Counted from the stretch's first letter, positions 7,601 to 15,970 are shown. The stretch is DNA of 57,083 nucleotides from Candidatus Peregrinibacteria bacterium (GCA_026395555.1 JAPLYO010000017.1:1-57083); one strand, 5' to 3'. Notes: a model not told the origin generated them from the sequence alone. A program made the numbers and translations.

Positions 7601-8515
7601 CTTCCCAGAACGCAACGTACTATCAACCCACGCTCGGATTTGCTTCTCTTCGCCTTCTCGTCCGTACTGCTTCTCTGCACCACCGGCACGAATGCTATTG
7701 ATAGCAGGCTGGAGATTCATCGCATAGAAGCGCCTTCCGAGCCATGCTCGAGGCTGCGCTGCGATCTCGCCACCAACATAAACTTTCACACGCGGATGCT
7801 CTACGGCAGATTTAAAAGCCTCATCACCAACAAACACCGGTCTCTCAGTAAGAAGGGGGAAACCGCTACCCGCCTCACGCTCAAAAGTATCCAAAATAGA
7901 AGAGGTATCTTGCTGTTTTCCATAGTGCATAAACATTACCGATGGCTCAGGTAGATCCCGAGAAAGAGATGCTACGCGAACAGCATGGTAAATCTCAGAG
8001 GTAGGAACCGGAGATCTCTCGCCGGAACAAGAATACATCCATACAGTGCCTTTTGCAGAAGTAGAAACTTTCCTGAACGTCTGCGTACTGCGTAGAATAT
8101 GTTGGATCGTAGCGTCATCCAATGTCGTAGAAAAAGCAGCACAAGAGGCGCTCCGCATAGAGAGAGGCTCTCTTTCAAATGCCTGAGCATCAAAAGCCAT
8201 ATCGCCATGAGTTGCATCGACACCGTCCATCGTAGCGGAAACTTGATGAGCTGTACCCAATCGCATAGCCATTTGGAATTGAGAAGCATCACCGCTTCGA
8301 TCTTTCGGAGGTGGAATAACCGTAGGATGTAGAGGCTCGTCAGTATCAATTGCTCCCGGTGCCTGAACAGCATCATCAGGTGATTTTCCTGGAATATAGG
8401 TAGGAGCGGGGAGTCGACCTGTCGCTTTTACAACATCAAAACCTAACTCAGCCGTATCGCTACTAGGGATAGAAAGTGCTGTATCGCTCGGTGATCGTGT
8501 ATTATTTCCTGACAT
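4631..8515 (-). CDS. Very large STAND-type P-loop ATPase with helical repeats
   Basis: Starting at ATG 8515 (MSGNNTRSPSDTA), this product has 1294 residues. About the first 100 are low-complexity and probably disordered. A GREGEEKQI motif then leads into a Walker A motif GDPMMGKT (about residues 313-320) and a Walker B-like KLLLVPDD (about 415-422). This arrangement is that of AAA_16/STAND ATPases found in large signalling proteins and in MalT/LuxR-type regulators. The remaining 700 or so residues are alpha-helical and look TPR-like, a probable partner-binding scaffold. No DNA-binding or enzymatic effector domain is evident. A minus-strand TATACT (8545-8550) gives a leader of about 30 nt. The gene is monocistronic and divergent from smpB. 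The NTPase core is fairly sure; the role is unknown. Confidence 0.7.
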   Translation of the reverse strand: MSGNNTRSPSDTALSIPSSDTAELGFDVVKATGRLPAPTYIPGKSPDDAVQAPGAIDTDEPLHPTVIPPPKDRSGDASQFQMAMRLGTAHQVSATMDGVDATHGDMAFDAQAFEREPLSMRSASCAAFSTTLDDATIQHILRSTQTFRKVSTSAKGTVWMYSCSGERSPVPTSEIYHAVRVASLSRDLPEPSVMFMHYGKQQDTSSILDTFEREAGSGFPLLTERPVFVGDEAFKSAVEHPRVKVYVGGEIAAQPRAWLGRRFYAMNLQPAINSIRAGGAEKQYGREGEEKQIRAWVDSTLRSGKYSSLTIHGDPMMGKTRMAAEIVRYVQQNYPGTTLVFAPAMDTHKSDPFHYAKAFTKRLVEGFSERPDITKTLVYQQLLDFVHGTAEDMSPNALSTLLVSFFQLLPSSSAKLLLVPDDMQWPDTESNAFLTKIFSQHVTFGNMAVLNLTRTGDEVMSPALLSAMQSRDSDSISLKPLAFLDKNGEPTKMLSAFVADLLHVPEFDVPAGKEYLRRLAKIAQGNPGVLTEVVRSMQQEGVIAVKGGERLTIDHTRFMAWTEAGEADNIVVTKVDRLLQNEQYREVLVHLVAFRESGGCDADLFLKFLTNVLKKPELANAFTKLANQQTIELQQMGDRGDTTLSFSQELVGARLKKVFTEEGSSYGPQYQEAHRVIARFMFDMQMKAGRGGNPHMASILERCNPRAIVTHAAASGSLPKLAEGYAIQAITEAYKVGDHAATLEIYKSIVQSNPALRAEIEKDEKLQLSILHSMTVLRAEWGEMAIALGDNLKKKYLKLLNASEQYDEALISRIDHLYDLMCTFYFMRGTARKLRDESVLKLAEWASGYGKNLLFNARNDIRLRQGMFFDIKESFYLMLAEYMQQRYAQACEMYGSQFEMRCVNLSREFPGAEKDPRFQKLNLEATRLGANGWLMGFNRAEIPGLEGVAFAYDDEESCMVSSRDPQSSMHQHLVHAEELFRSYLAQATDAPDQVMDRTQVYRAKQAFARTLGMLGKYYESLEQFLDARSDAHRYGDPERFADITDGATSMLSNMAKHFLADPDNREFQEMIMSIASLIRRSEQGEAPGDQDVFSSLQYILKKAHQYSEQAARITADISHSSNFDTAMVNILDIIETMVNSHSAFNKPLDPDVLLLLGEAMKRVLNPTQLLPDGKTPAPTFFERMTKLDTNGKANEYWTLYIAPCLSRLALGSTQFESEQAQDVFDPLLRKLGFNVKGYAGLLDSLHALNEERHTPTKARSPAYDQAIKAKATSVEGTMDLLEARDLVQYSFDEK

Positions 8516-8544
8516 AGATGGACAAAAGGCTAAATTAAGGCATG

Positions 8545-8550
8545 AGTATA
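8545..8550 (-). promoter_or_regulatory. -10 box for the large ATPase gene
   Basis: TATACT on the minus strand lies 29 nt upstream of the chosen ATG at 8515. Its position supports that start rather than the longer frame from 8587. Confidence 0.4.
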
Positions 8551-8596
8551 TGGTGGCACTACAAAAAAGACAAGACAAAAATACCATAAAGGGAAG

Positions 8597-8625
8597 TTGC
8601 CGCCACGAGCACGAAACGCTACACT
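8597..8625 (+). promoter_or_regulatory. smpB promoter, leaderless arrangement
   Basis: TTGCCG (8597-8602), a 17-bp spacer and TACACT (8620-8625) are followed by only six bases before ATG 8632. Transcription would start at or within 1 nt of the AUG. Confidence 0.6.
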
Positions 8626-8631
8626 CTGTCC

Positions 8632-9090
8632 ATGTCGACCGATATCACTACAAGCTACAACAAAAATAAGAAAGCCTTCGCCTTTTACGAAATTCTCGAC
8701 AAAATTGAAGCTGGAATCCAGCTCACGGGGGGCGAGGTCAAGTCTGTAAAGGCAGGTCATGTTAATCTCAAAGGAAGCTATATCGACATTGGTGATCACG
8801 CCGCCTGGCTCAGAAACGCCAACGTCTCCAAATTCCCCTACGACAATAATCCTCTCGAACCCACCCGCGTGCGCAAGCTTCTTCTGCACAAAGTGCAGCT
8901 CTTGAAGCTGGAGCAGCAGCAGGAAGAAAAAGGAATCACCCTTATTCCCCTTGAGATTTATGGAAAGAAAAACCTCATCAAGGTTCTCATTGGTATATGT
9001 CGCGGAAAGAAAATGCATGACAGACGAGACGACTTAAAGAAAAAAGCACAAGACCTAGACGTCAAGCGCGCCTTGAAAAAATATGAATAA
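8632..9090 (+). CDS. smpB: SsrA-binding protein SmpB
   Basis: SmpB binds tmRNA and delivers it to stalled ribosomes for trans-translation. The 152-residue length is normal. Family hallmarks are visible: the N-terminal NKKAFAFYEILDKIEAGIQLTGGEVKSVKAG, the central LRNANVSKF, the RKLLLHK stretch, and a basic C-terminal tail (GKKMHDRRDDLKKKAQDLDVKRALKKYE) that occupies the mRNA channel. The promoter places the transcript start at the ATG. A downstream promoter for nadE lies inside the 3' end of this gene. A complete tmRNA gene is not found in the window; the tRNA-like element at 3340-3410 has an Ala-type acceptor but no tag-coding region. Confidence 0.97.
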   Translation: MSTDITTSYNKNKKAFAFYEILDKIEAGIQLTGGEVKSVKAGHVNLKGSYIDIGDHAAWLRNANVSKFPYDNNPLEPTRVRKLLLHKVQLLKLEQQQEEKGITLIPLEIYGKKNLIKVLIGICRGKKMHDRRDDLKKKAQDLDVKRALKKYE

Positions 9091-9100
9091 TCAGTAGGAT
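9073..9100 (+). promoter_or_regulatory. nadE promoter inside the smpB end, leaderless
   Basis: TTGAAA (9073-9078), a 16-bp spacer and TAGGAT (9095-9100) lie six bases before ATG 9107, the same spacing as at smpB. Confidence 0.45.
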
Positions 9101-9106
9101 ACGACC

Positions 9107-9901
9107 ATGGACAACAACATCTCACTCCTCCCTATGGATCAGACGCAAATCGCACAAATGTACGAAGAGCTCGTCAGCGGTCTCCAAGAATTTTTCAAAA
9201 AAAATAGCTTTAGTCGAGCCGTTCTCGGCGTCTCAGGAGGTATCGATTCTGCTCTTACGCTCAAAATCGCCGTCGATGCTCTTGGCGAGAACAACGTAAC
9301 CGGCCTTATGATGCCGGAGAAAGGAATTTCCAGCGAACAAAGTGTGTATCACGCCCGTACGCTTTGTGACTTCCTTGGAGTAAAAAATCACACCATACAA
9401 ATCAATAAGTTTGTCATGGACTTCAATACTCTCCCGTGGAAAGGCAACGCCCTCTCAAATATGAACATCAAGCCACGCGTTCGAATGATGCTTCTCTATC
9501 ATTTTGCCAATACGCACGGCGCACTCGTACTCGGCACCTCCAACAAAAGCGAGATGCTCCTAGGATACGGAACGAAATATGGTGATTTTGCTGCGGATAT
9601 CGAGGTTATCGCCGAACTCTACAAAGAAGATGTATACGCACTTTCGAAATACGTCGGACTTCCCGATGAATTGATTTTAAAAAAACCATCTGCCGAACTA
9701 GCCGTGAATCAAACAGACGAGAGCGAACTCGGAGCTACCTATACGGAACTAGATCCTATTCTCAAACAGCACGAACTTGGTTTTGATAAACTCCTAGAAA
9801 AGGGCTTAAATCCAGCGCTTCTCAATAGAACCTTCCGTCGAATCGAGGACAACAAGCACAAAACCAGCCCCATTCCGACGCTGAAGATTACGAGACAATA
9901 A
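9107..9901 (+). CDS. nadE: Ammonia-dependent NAD+ synthetase
   Basis: NadE adenylates nicotinic acid adenine dinucleotide and amidates it to NAD+. The 264-residue protein has the ATP-pyrophosphatase P-loop LGVSGGIDSALT near residue 45, the MMPEKG motif, GTSNKSEMLLGYGTKYGD, and the C-terminal KPSAEL...DESELG. There is no N-terminal nitrilase domain, so it is the ammonia-dependent short form. It is followed after 2 nt by nadM, forming a two-gene NAD-salvage operon. A promoter overlapping the smpB stop gives a likely leaderless start. Confidence 0.96.
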   Translation: MDNNISLLPMDQTQIAQMYEELVSGLQEFFKKNSFSRAVLGVSGGIDSALTLKIAVDALGENNVTGLMMPEKGISSEQSVYHARTLCDFLGVKNHTIQINKFVMDFNTLPWKGNALSNMNIKPRVRMMLLYHFANTHGALVLGTSNKSEMLLGYGTKYGDFAADIEVIAELYKEDVYALSKYVGLPDELILKKPSAELAVNQTDESELGATYTELDPILKQHELGFDKLLEKGLNPALLNRTFRRIEDNKHKTSPIPTLKITRQ

Positions 9902-9903
9902 TT

Positions 9904-10389
9904 ATGTCACTCCCGGCACTCTACATAGGTCGCTTCCAGCCATTTCATCTTGGTCATCTTGATGCAGTACGGCAGATTCTTTCGCATGAAACTTCTGTCA
10001 TCATCGCCATAGGCAGTGCTCAATATAGTAACACAGAAACAAATCCCTATACGTTCGCTACTCGTAAACAAATCATCGAGTCCTCGCTCGCCGAAGAAAA
10101 AATTTCTCCGGAAAAATATATCATCCTCCCTCTCAACGACATCCACGACGATGCACGATGGTGCGATTATGCCGATGAAACACTCCCCCATTATGGAAAA
10201 GTATACACCGGCTCACCCGTGACAAAATCCCTCTACGAAGTCAAAAACAAACACCCCGTCATCGCCCTCGACCTCCGTCTCCCCATCTCTTCTACCGCTA
10301 TCCGCGAGAAAATAAAATCCGGCGGCGAGTGGCGAAAACTGGTCCCACCCGCCTGCTACAAAATTCTAAAAAGCGTCGACTCTATCTAA
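9904..10389 (+). CDS. nadM: Nicotinamide-nucleotide adenylyltransferase, archaeal NadM type
   Basis: This enzyme joins nicotinamide or nicotinate mononucleotide to AMP, making the dinucleotide used by NadE. The 161-residue protein has the nucleotidyltransferase signature GRFQPFHLGHL at residues 9-19. GSAQYSNTETNPYTFATR follows, and the ISSTAIREKI motif is near the C-terminus, the order seen in archaeal-type NadM rather than bacterial NadD. Coupling to nadE fixes the role in NAD synthesis. Its 3' end overlaps that of the convergent HNH gene by 8 nt. NadM-type enzymes are uncommon in bacteria, so acquisition by transfer is possible. Confidence 0.9.
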   Translation: MSLPALYIGRFQPFHLGHLDAVRQILSHETSVIIAIGSAQYSNTETNPYTFATRKQIIESSLAEEKISPEKYIILPLNDIHDDARWCDYADETLPHYGKVYTGSPVTKSLYEVKNKHPVIALDLRLPISSTAIREKIKSGGEWRKLVPPACYKILKSVDSI

Positions 10390-11191
10390 ACCTCATCTCC
10401 TGCACCCTCACATCGATGGCATGTGCAATTTGATGATGTTCCCGACACAGCGGCGCCATGAAGTTCGGATCATGAGATCCATCCATTGCCCATCTTCTCG
10501 TATGATGTGCATGTTGTGACGGCTTCTGGCAGCCATTTTTTGCACATTTCTGTCCATATTCCTTCTTGAGAATATTTCTCACTCTCACCGGGATATACCT
10601 GGAAGACTGCACCGGAAGCGATTCCGTGATTTGTTCTTTTGCTTGCATAATTTCTTCATCCCTTCGATCTAGCGCCTCTCTCAACAGTTGATTGATATCA
10701 ATTCCTTTCTCTTCAAGTTCAATTAATCTCTTCCTTACATCTTCATCAAGATGCAATTCTTGCGCAAATGATAAATTACTTTCTGGCTTCTTCACGTGAA
10801 GATTGCGAACATCACGACTAAATACTTCCAAGGTGCGAGTTGACATGATTTGCACTTTTGCCGCCAATTCACACTCATTTTCTACGGTAGCGATAGACAT
10901 AATCTTGGCAATCTTATTCACACTCACCTCTCCACTCTCAAGTAAATCCCTCAATGCTGGCTTATCCTCCAACCTCAGGGCAATATGAAGCGACTCACTC
11001 ACTTGCTCCTCGCTAAGCCCGGCAAGAATTTTCCCAAAGACGTAAATGGAAGGATATCCCTCTTTGAAATACAACTTCCTCTTCTCTACCTCCGGCAGTA
11101 ACGCTCTGAACTTATTCCTCCACAGCAGCGCCTCCTTTCCAAATTTCACACATCGTTCCAACAATTCCCTATCTGAAAGCTCATGAATCAT
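10382..11191 (-). CDS. HNH-endonuclease-domain protein
   Basis: This 269-residue protein has a helical N-terminal region (about residues 1-190, including ELLERCVKFGKEALLWR) resembling the DUF222-like domains that often precede HNH nucleases. A C-terminal HNH fold follows: CAKNGCQKPSQHAHHTRRW, then NFMAPLCREHHQIAH. Zinc-binding Cys pairs and the catalytic His are present. Such proteins are common in bacterial genomes, and whether they act in defence, recombination or mobility is not established. No methyltransferase or mobile element lies beside it. The upstream 290 bp are AT-rich and without a clear gene. Confidence 0.8.
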   Translation of the reverse strand: MIHELSDRELLERCVKFGKEALLWRNKFRALLPEVEKRKLYFKEGYPSIYVFGKILAGLSEEQVSESLHIALRLEDKPALRDLLESGEVSVNKIAKIMSIATVENECELAAKVQIMSTRTLEVFSRDVRNLHVKKPESNLSFAQELHLDEDVRKRLIELEEKGIDINQLLREALDRRDEEIMQAKEQITESLPVQSSRYIPVRVRNILKKEYGQKCAKNGCQKPSQHAHHTRRWAMDGSHDPNFMAPLCREHHQIAHAIDVRVQEMRFR

Positions 11192-11415
11192 AGAAATAAG
11201 ATGAAAAAATAAAAATAAACGGTAGAAATTATCCCGGCTCCATTTCCCGAAAGAAACGAACCAATGTGTAGGACTTATTCCTTAACCGTTTTGTAGGGCA
11301 ATCATAGCAAAAATAAGCCAAAAAATCGACCAACACCGCTTGAACTCCAAAGATAATTATGTCGAAATAATCCGTCCAAAATGGCTTACTTAAGCCAAAA
11401 AATAAATAAATTATG

Positions 11416-11444
11416 TTGCAACCCCAGGCCAATCATGCTACAAG
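11416..11444 (+). promoter_or_regulatory. Promoter for the phosphohexomutase operon
   Basis: TTGCAA (11416-11421), a 17-bp spacer and an extended -10 TGCTACAAG (TACAAG at 11439-11444) predict a start near 11451, about 31 nt before ATG 11482. Confidence 0.4.
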
Positions 11445-11481
11445 GATAGGGACGCAAAATCACATCAAACTAATACCGCAT

Positions 11482-12924
11482 ATGCACACTTCTCCTATCA
11501 AACCTTACATCTTCCGCGCATATGATATTCGTGGCATAGCTATCACGGAAGACGGCACAACTCCCGACCTCACGCCCCTATCTTCCTATATTATCGGAAT
11601 CGCCACGGGAAAATATATTCTCGAGCATTTCGGGACAAAAGTATTAGTAGGAAGAGACAACCGCCTCACGGGAGAATCGCTACAGAAAGCTTTTATTCAC
11701 GGCCTTCAAGAAGCAGGATGTGAAGTTACCAATGCCGGACTTTGCACATCACCTATGATGTATTGGGGTACGTGCGCGCTACCTTTCGATGCCGGAGTAA
11801 ACATTACGGCCAGCCACAATCCAAAAGAATATAACGGTATCAAGATCGTCGGCAAAGGTGCACACTCGGTTTGCGGCGACGAACTTCAAAAAATTCTCGT
11901 GACCTCACAGGCGACTTATGAAGAAAAAGTCTCAGCGACAAGTGCGGAAAACATCTACACTGAGCCATCTACAACCCTAGAAGAAAAACCAATCGCCTCG
12001 GAATATATTGAAGATCTTCTCCACCGAGCACAACTCAGCCGCCCACTCAAAATTGTTATCGATGCCGGTAATGCCACGGCCGGAGCATTCGCCCCGGAAC
12101 TTTTCAGAAAATTTGGCTGTGAAGTAGTCGAGCTATTCTGTGACCTCGATGGAAATTATCCAAATCACGAAGCTAATCCGGAAGAGGCAAAAAATATGAA
12201 AGACCTCGCGCAAAAAGTCATCGAAACCAAATCCGACCTCGGAATCGCCTTCGATGGTGATGGTGACCGCACCGGAATCGTTGATGAAAAAGGACGCCAT
12301 CACTCAGCCGATTATCTCCTGCTTCTCCTCGCAAAAGATCTTCTTAAGCGCATGCCCGAGTCACAAATCGTCTTCGATGTGAAAGTTTCACAACTACTCA
12401 TTAGCGGTATCAGAGAGGCAAAAGGCATCCCAGTAATGAGCAAAACCGGCCACTCATTTATCGAGTCAAAAATGAAAGAACTTCAAGCGCCACTCGGTGG
12501 AGAAATATCAGGACACTTCTTTTTTGCAGAAAATTACTACGGATTCGACGACGCTTTTGTTGCAGCGCTTAGACTTATATCAATATTCTCACAATCAGAC
12601 AAAGCCGTCTCGCAGTACTTCGACGAACTTCCAAAAATGTCGACTACCCCCGAGTTCAAACTTCACTGTCCCGACGATAAAAAATTCGAAATCGTTCAGA
12701 AGATTACCGATCACTTCACGGCACTTTACCCATGCATCACGCTCGATGGTGTACGAGTAAACTTCGATACGAGCTCATGGGGAGCGATCAGATGCTCTAA
12801 CACAAGCCCTAATCTCACTGCCAGACTCGAAGCTCCTAGCGCAGAACGACTCGCCGCCATCAAAGATATCTTCATCGAAGAGCTCAAAAAATACCCAGAA
12901 ATCGATCTCGCAAACATTCAATAG
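11482..12924 (+). CDS. Phosphomannomutase/phosphoglucomutase
   Basis: This enzyme interconverts hexose 6-phosphates and 1-phosphates, feeding nucleotide-sugar synthesis. From ATG 11482 the product is 480 residues and starts a few residues before the family motif FRAYDIRG. All four active-site loops are present: TASHNPKEYNG with the phosphoserine, DGDGDR for the metal, GEISGHFFF for the sugar, and RCSNTSP for the phosphate. GEISGH and overall similarity point to the bifunctional ManB/AlgC type rather than phosphoglucosamine mutase. An upstream in-frame ATG at 11413 precedes the predicted transcript start. It is followed 5 nt later by a glycosyltransferase, suggesting a surface polysaccharide role. 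Confidence 0.92.
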   Translation: MHTSPIKPYIFRAYDIRGIAITEDGTTPDLTPLSSYIIGIATGKYILEHFGTKVLVGRDNRLTGESLQKAFIHGLQEAGCEVTNAGLCTSPMMYWGTCALPFDAGVNITASHNPKEYNGIKIVGKGAHSVCGDELQKILVTSQATYEEKVSATSAENIYTEPSTTLEEKPIASEYIEDLLHRAQLSRPLKIVIDAGNATAGAFAPELFRKFGCEVVELFCDLDGNYPNHEANPEEAKNMKDLAQKVIETKSDLGIAFDGDGDRTGIVDEKGRHHSADYLLLLLAKDLLKRMPESQIVFDVKVSQLLISGIREAKGIPVMSKTGHSFIESKMKELQAPLGGEISGHFFFAENYYGFDDAFVAALRLISIFSQSDKAVSQYFDELPKMSTTPEFKLHCPDDKKFEIVQKITDHFTALYPCITLDGVRVNFDTSSWGAIRCSNTSPNLTARLEAPSAERLAAIKDIFIEELKKYPEIDLANIQ

Positions 12925-12929
12925 TTCAC

Positions 12930-14543
12930 ATGCAACTCATCAAGACTCACAAATACTGGCGTCTTCTGGAAATTCTTCCGGGGCTACTCACTTGGACAGC
13001 GATTCTCCTTCCAGTTTTTCTTTCTATTTATAGACCCGAGCTCGTATCTATCTTCGTAATTGTCTACACCACCTTCTGGCTCTTCCGATCATTTCGATTA
13101 TCGATAGATCTCATACGTGGCTACAGAAAGACAAAAATCGCTATGGGAACCGATTGGAATGAGATTCTTGATTACGTCGAACACCCTGAGCATCTCGACA
13201 CCGCCATCCAAAATCTCGCCACCAGAAGAACAATAGAAAATCGAAAACTCGAGACGGTATATCGCAACGTCGCCCAAGAAATCAATCACCTCAAAACAAT
13301 TCATCAGTACAAAAAACCCTCGGAAATCATGCACGCGATTCTCTTTGTCACTTATAAAGAGCCTCTCGCCATCGTAAAACAATCAATCAGATCTTACGCA
13401 GAAAGTGTCTACTCATCCAAAAACATAATCCTCGTTTTTTCAGGAGAAGAAAGCGACAAAACGAACGCAGAGCAGTATGCAAAAGAAATCACCAAAGAGT
13501 TCGGAAACTATTTCAAAAAAATAATTACCACTATTCATCCCAAAGGAATGCCCGGAGAAATTCCCGGAAAATCCGCCAACGCCACCTGGGCCGCCAAAAC
13601 GCTCCTCGCCTATATTGATGCAGAAAAAATTCCCTACGAAAACGTCATTCTCTCCAACTTCGATGCCGACACAGTTGTCGACAGGCAATACTTTTCCGAA
13701 CTCACCTTTCGCTATCTGCTAGAGGAAAACCGAGGTATCAAAACCTACCAACCTACACACTTCTATCACAACAATATCTGGGAAGTACCTATGATTATCC
13801 GCATGCTCTCACTCTCTTCAACATTCGTGCGGCTTGCGGAATCCATGGACACCGCCCACTACAAGAGCTTCTCTTCCAGATCAATGGGCCTCCAAAGCGC
13901 TGTAGACTCAGACTTCTGGGATGTAGGAATTATTCCCGAGGACTCACGTCAGTATTGGACTTCCTACACGCGCTACAACGGTCACAACGAGCTCGTACAG
14001 GTCTACACGCCTATCTACATGGACGCCGTTCAGTCAGAAACATTTTGGTCCACCTGTAAGGATCAGTATAAGCAACTCCGCCGATGGTCATGGGGCGTCA
14101 CCGATTTTCCTTTCGTCGTACTTAATCTCAACAATAATAAAAATATTCCATTCATCAAACGTTGGCACGCCATTCTTTCGCTTCTGTTAGATCATTTTTA
14201 TTGGGCCACAACGCCGATTCTTCTCACCTTCACCGGTTGGCTTCCTCAACTTCTCAATAACGACTATCGAGATTCTGTACTCTCGTACAACGTTCCGCGT
14301 CTCGCCGCCGGCATGCTCAATATCGCCGCCGTTGGTATTCTCGTCTCGGCAATCATCACCATACAAATTCTTCCGAAGCGCACCGATATCGGCCTATGGA
14401 AGCGTTTCTCTCTGATCCTCCAGTGGATATTTGTTCCGCTCACCAGTATCTTCCTCGTCTCTATTCCCGCCATCGAGTCCCAAACACGACTCATTCTCAA
14501 TAAGCGTCTCGACTATCAAGTCACTCCAAAAGTTCGAACCTAA
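12930..14543 (+). CDS. Membrane processive GT2 glycosyltransferase
   Basis: This 537-residue integral membrane enzyme probably builds an extracellular polysaccharide. Two N-terminal membrane segments lie at about residues 15-55. A GT-A domain follows with a DxD-type metal site, FDADT (residues 244-248). It also has an acidic catalytic-base region (IIPEDSRQYW) and the QLRRW motif that marks processive family-2 enzymes such as cellulose and hyaluronan synthases. Three more hydrophobic segments occupy about residues 405-505. An extra helical insertion (residues 70-130) precedes the catalytic fold. The gene is coupled to the hexomutase upstream, which could supply its sugar-1-phosphate precursor. 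Donor and acceptor sugars cannot be told from sequence. Confidence 0.88.
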   Translation: MQLIKTHKYWRLLEILPGLLTWTAILLPVFLSIYRPELVSIFVIVYTTFWLFRSFRLSIDLIRGYRKTKIAMGTDWNEILDYVEHPEHLDTAIQNLATRRTIENRKLETVYRNVAQEINHLKTIHQYKKPSEIMHAILFVTYKEPLAIVKQSIRSYAESVYSSKNIILVFSGEESDKTNAEQYAKEITKEFGNYFKKIITTIHPKGMPGEIPGKSANATWAAKTLLAYIDAEKIPYENVILSNFDADTVVDRQYFSELTFRYLLEENRGIKTYQPTHFYHNNIWEVPMIIRMLSLSSTFVRLAESMDTAHYKSFSSRSMGLQSAVDSDFWDVGIIPEDSRQYWTSYTRYNGHNELVQVYTPIYMDAVQSETFWSTCKDQYKQLRRWSWGVTDFPFVVLNLNNNKNIPFIKRWHAILSLLLDHFYWATTPILLTFTGWLPQLLNNDYRDSVLSYNVPRLAAGMLNIAAVGILVSAIITIQILPKRTDIGLWKRFSLILQWIFVPLTSIFLVSIPAIESQTRLILNKRLDYQVTPKVRT

Positions 14544-14556
14544 AAAAAGATTGTGC

Positions 14557-14562
14557 TACACT
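14557..14562 (+). promoter_or_regulatory. Extended -10 before the pilin-like gene
   Basis: TGCTACACT (TACACT at 14557-14562) ends seven bases before ATG 14570, a leaderless spacing. The -35 region is poor (TTCGAA at 18 bp). Confidence 0.45.
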
Positions 14563-14569
14563 AATTTCG

Positions 14570-15910
14570 ATGCACACTCCTCACACATCCACCAAACGTC
14601 CTGCCGTCTCCCTCGTCATCGCGATGGTCATGGTAATGGCTTTTATGTTGATGGCCGCTGATGTGATGCAGGTCATGGCTCGCACGCAAAACATCGCCAA
14701 AGGTTCCAAATTCTCCGACCAAGCTCAGCTCAACGCGCAACTCGGTCTCGAGCTCGGACTCTATGCACAAAACAAACCGGCAGATTTTTCTACGCTCGTT
14801 CAAGATCTCACCGGAAGCCCTCAGGGAGCCGTACAAGATGCGAACGGCAACACGACGATCACCGACGCCAACGGCAACACCACCTCATGGAAAATCGCCG
14901 ATCAGACAACCGGAGGCGAGGCTTGCTATGAAAAAGACTGGAAACAAGGCACCGACAACACCATGGCCGGCTGCGATGCGAATAAATATTTCGTTTATCC
15001 CTATCCGGGCACCGGTACCGCCGGCGGCAAAGACTGCGACATCAAAACCCAACAACTCCGCAAAAACACTCCATGGATGGAGGACATGTACTACCTCATC
15101 TACGGCAAAAAATATTCCGGCGACATCAAAGACGCACAAAATCCCGACAGCACCAACTTCGTTACCAGCACCGGCGACCTCTACGCCCTCGACCACCCCT
15201 GCCTCTGGAACACCCTCTCATCCGGCTCCTCCGCCGAAATCCCCCTCTTCCGCATCGGCCCCGACGGCAAAGAAATCGGCGCCGACACCATCACCGACCT
15301 CTACATCCGCGCAAGACTCCCCTGCAAGAACGGAAACGCATGCTTGGAAGCGAATAGATGGAAGTTGCTGGTAACTCCTGTTAACAAAAATACGAGAGCA
15401 CTCATATGGAATATAGTAGCGAATTGTACAACGGATGGGCTGTGTTATTTGTCGGAGTTAGGAGCGGAAAAAATTCTTAAAGGCATTACGGATTCCGTTA
15501 TCACTTATGATATATTCAACAAACCAAACTATTCGATGAACATTAAAAACTGGATACTTGGCTACCAAGTGGACGGTCAAATCATTAAAGGCCAAGACGG
15601 CTCCAAAGATCAAAACCCGGGTGCCATCAAAAACTTTCTCAACAAATTAGCCCCTTGGGCGACTACCGGTATCAGCAAACCCTACTTCCACCTCTCCATC
15701 GCCGCTCCTCTTGCGGTATCCAATGGAGCCAAGGACCAAACCGTAGATTCTATCGAATATCAAATCATCTATAAGCAGACTGCTACCACTCCGCTCGTTA
15801 CGAATCCATCGGTAATATCTCAAGGCTCAAGTGGAGGCTACACAACAAATCTACAATCCAGCTTAACAAAGCAGACAGGATCCTTCAATTTCAGCTTAGT
15901 GGGTAAATAA
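14570..15910 (+). CDS. Exported PilX-like protein, pilin-type N-terminus
   Basis: This 446-residue protein begins with a short basic segment and a single hydrophobic helix (residues 12-32, VSLVIAMVMVMAFMLMAADV). A region rich in Ala/Gln/Leu follows (QAQLNAQLGLELGLY), the layout of PilX-type minor pilin N-termini. The rest is a large extracytoplasmic domain with several cysteines. Base composition changes inside the gene: about 14560-15345 is GC-rich with C-ending codons, while the rest is AT-rich. This suggests a mosaic origin. The -10 box ends 7 nt before the ATG. No pilus assembly genes are in the window, so assignment to a pilus is tentative. Confidence 0.6.
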   Translation: MHTPHTSTKRPAVSLVIAMVMVMAFMLMAADVMQVMARTQNIAKGSKFSDQAQLNAQLGLELGLYAQNKPADFSTLVQDLTGSPQGAVQDANGNTTITDANGNTTSWKIADQTTGGEACYEKDWKQGTDNTMAGCDANKYFVYPYPGTGTAGGKDCDIKTQQLRKNTPWMEDMYYLIYGKKYSGDIKDAQNPDSTNFVTSTGDLYALDHPCLWNTLSSGSSAEIPLFRIGPDGKEIGADTITDLYIRARLPCKNGNACLEANRWKLLVTPVNKNTRALIWNIVANCTTDGLCYLSELGAEKILKGITDSVITYDIFNKPNYSMNIKNWILGYQVDGQIIKGQDGSKDQNPGAIKNFLNKLAPWATTGISKPYFHLSIAAPLAVSNGAKDQTVDSIEYQIIYKQTATTPLVTNPSVISQGSSGGYTTNLQSSLTKQTGSFNFSLVGK

Positions 15911-15958
15911 AACTTGCCATATTTATCGATACATCGTAAAATAACACCTTACCTTGTA

Positions 15959-15970
15959 ATACGATCGTAT
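15959..15970. promoter_or_regulatory. 12-bp palindrome abutting a start codon
   Basis: ATACGATCGTAT is a perfect palindrome ending at the base before ATG 15971. It resembles the TATCGTACGATA palindrome at 37870-37881 and could be a repressor site. Confidence 0.35.

Noticed and set aside
11229-11432. 67-residue minus-strand frame upstream of the hexomutase
   Set aside because: Low-complexity composition, no start context and no family resemblance; it overlaps the hexomutase promoter.
14763-15374. 203-residue alternative-frame ORF
   Set aside because: It is a by-product of the GC-rich first half of the 14570 gene; its composition is Thr/Pro/Ala low complexity.
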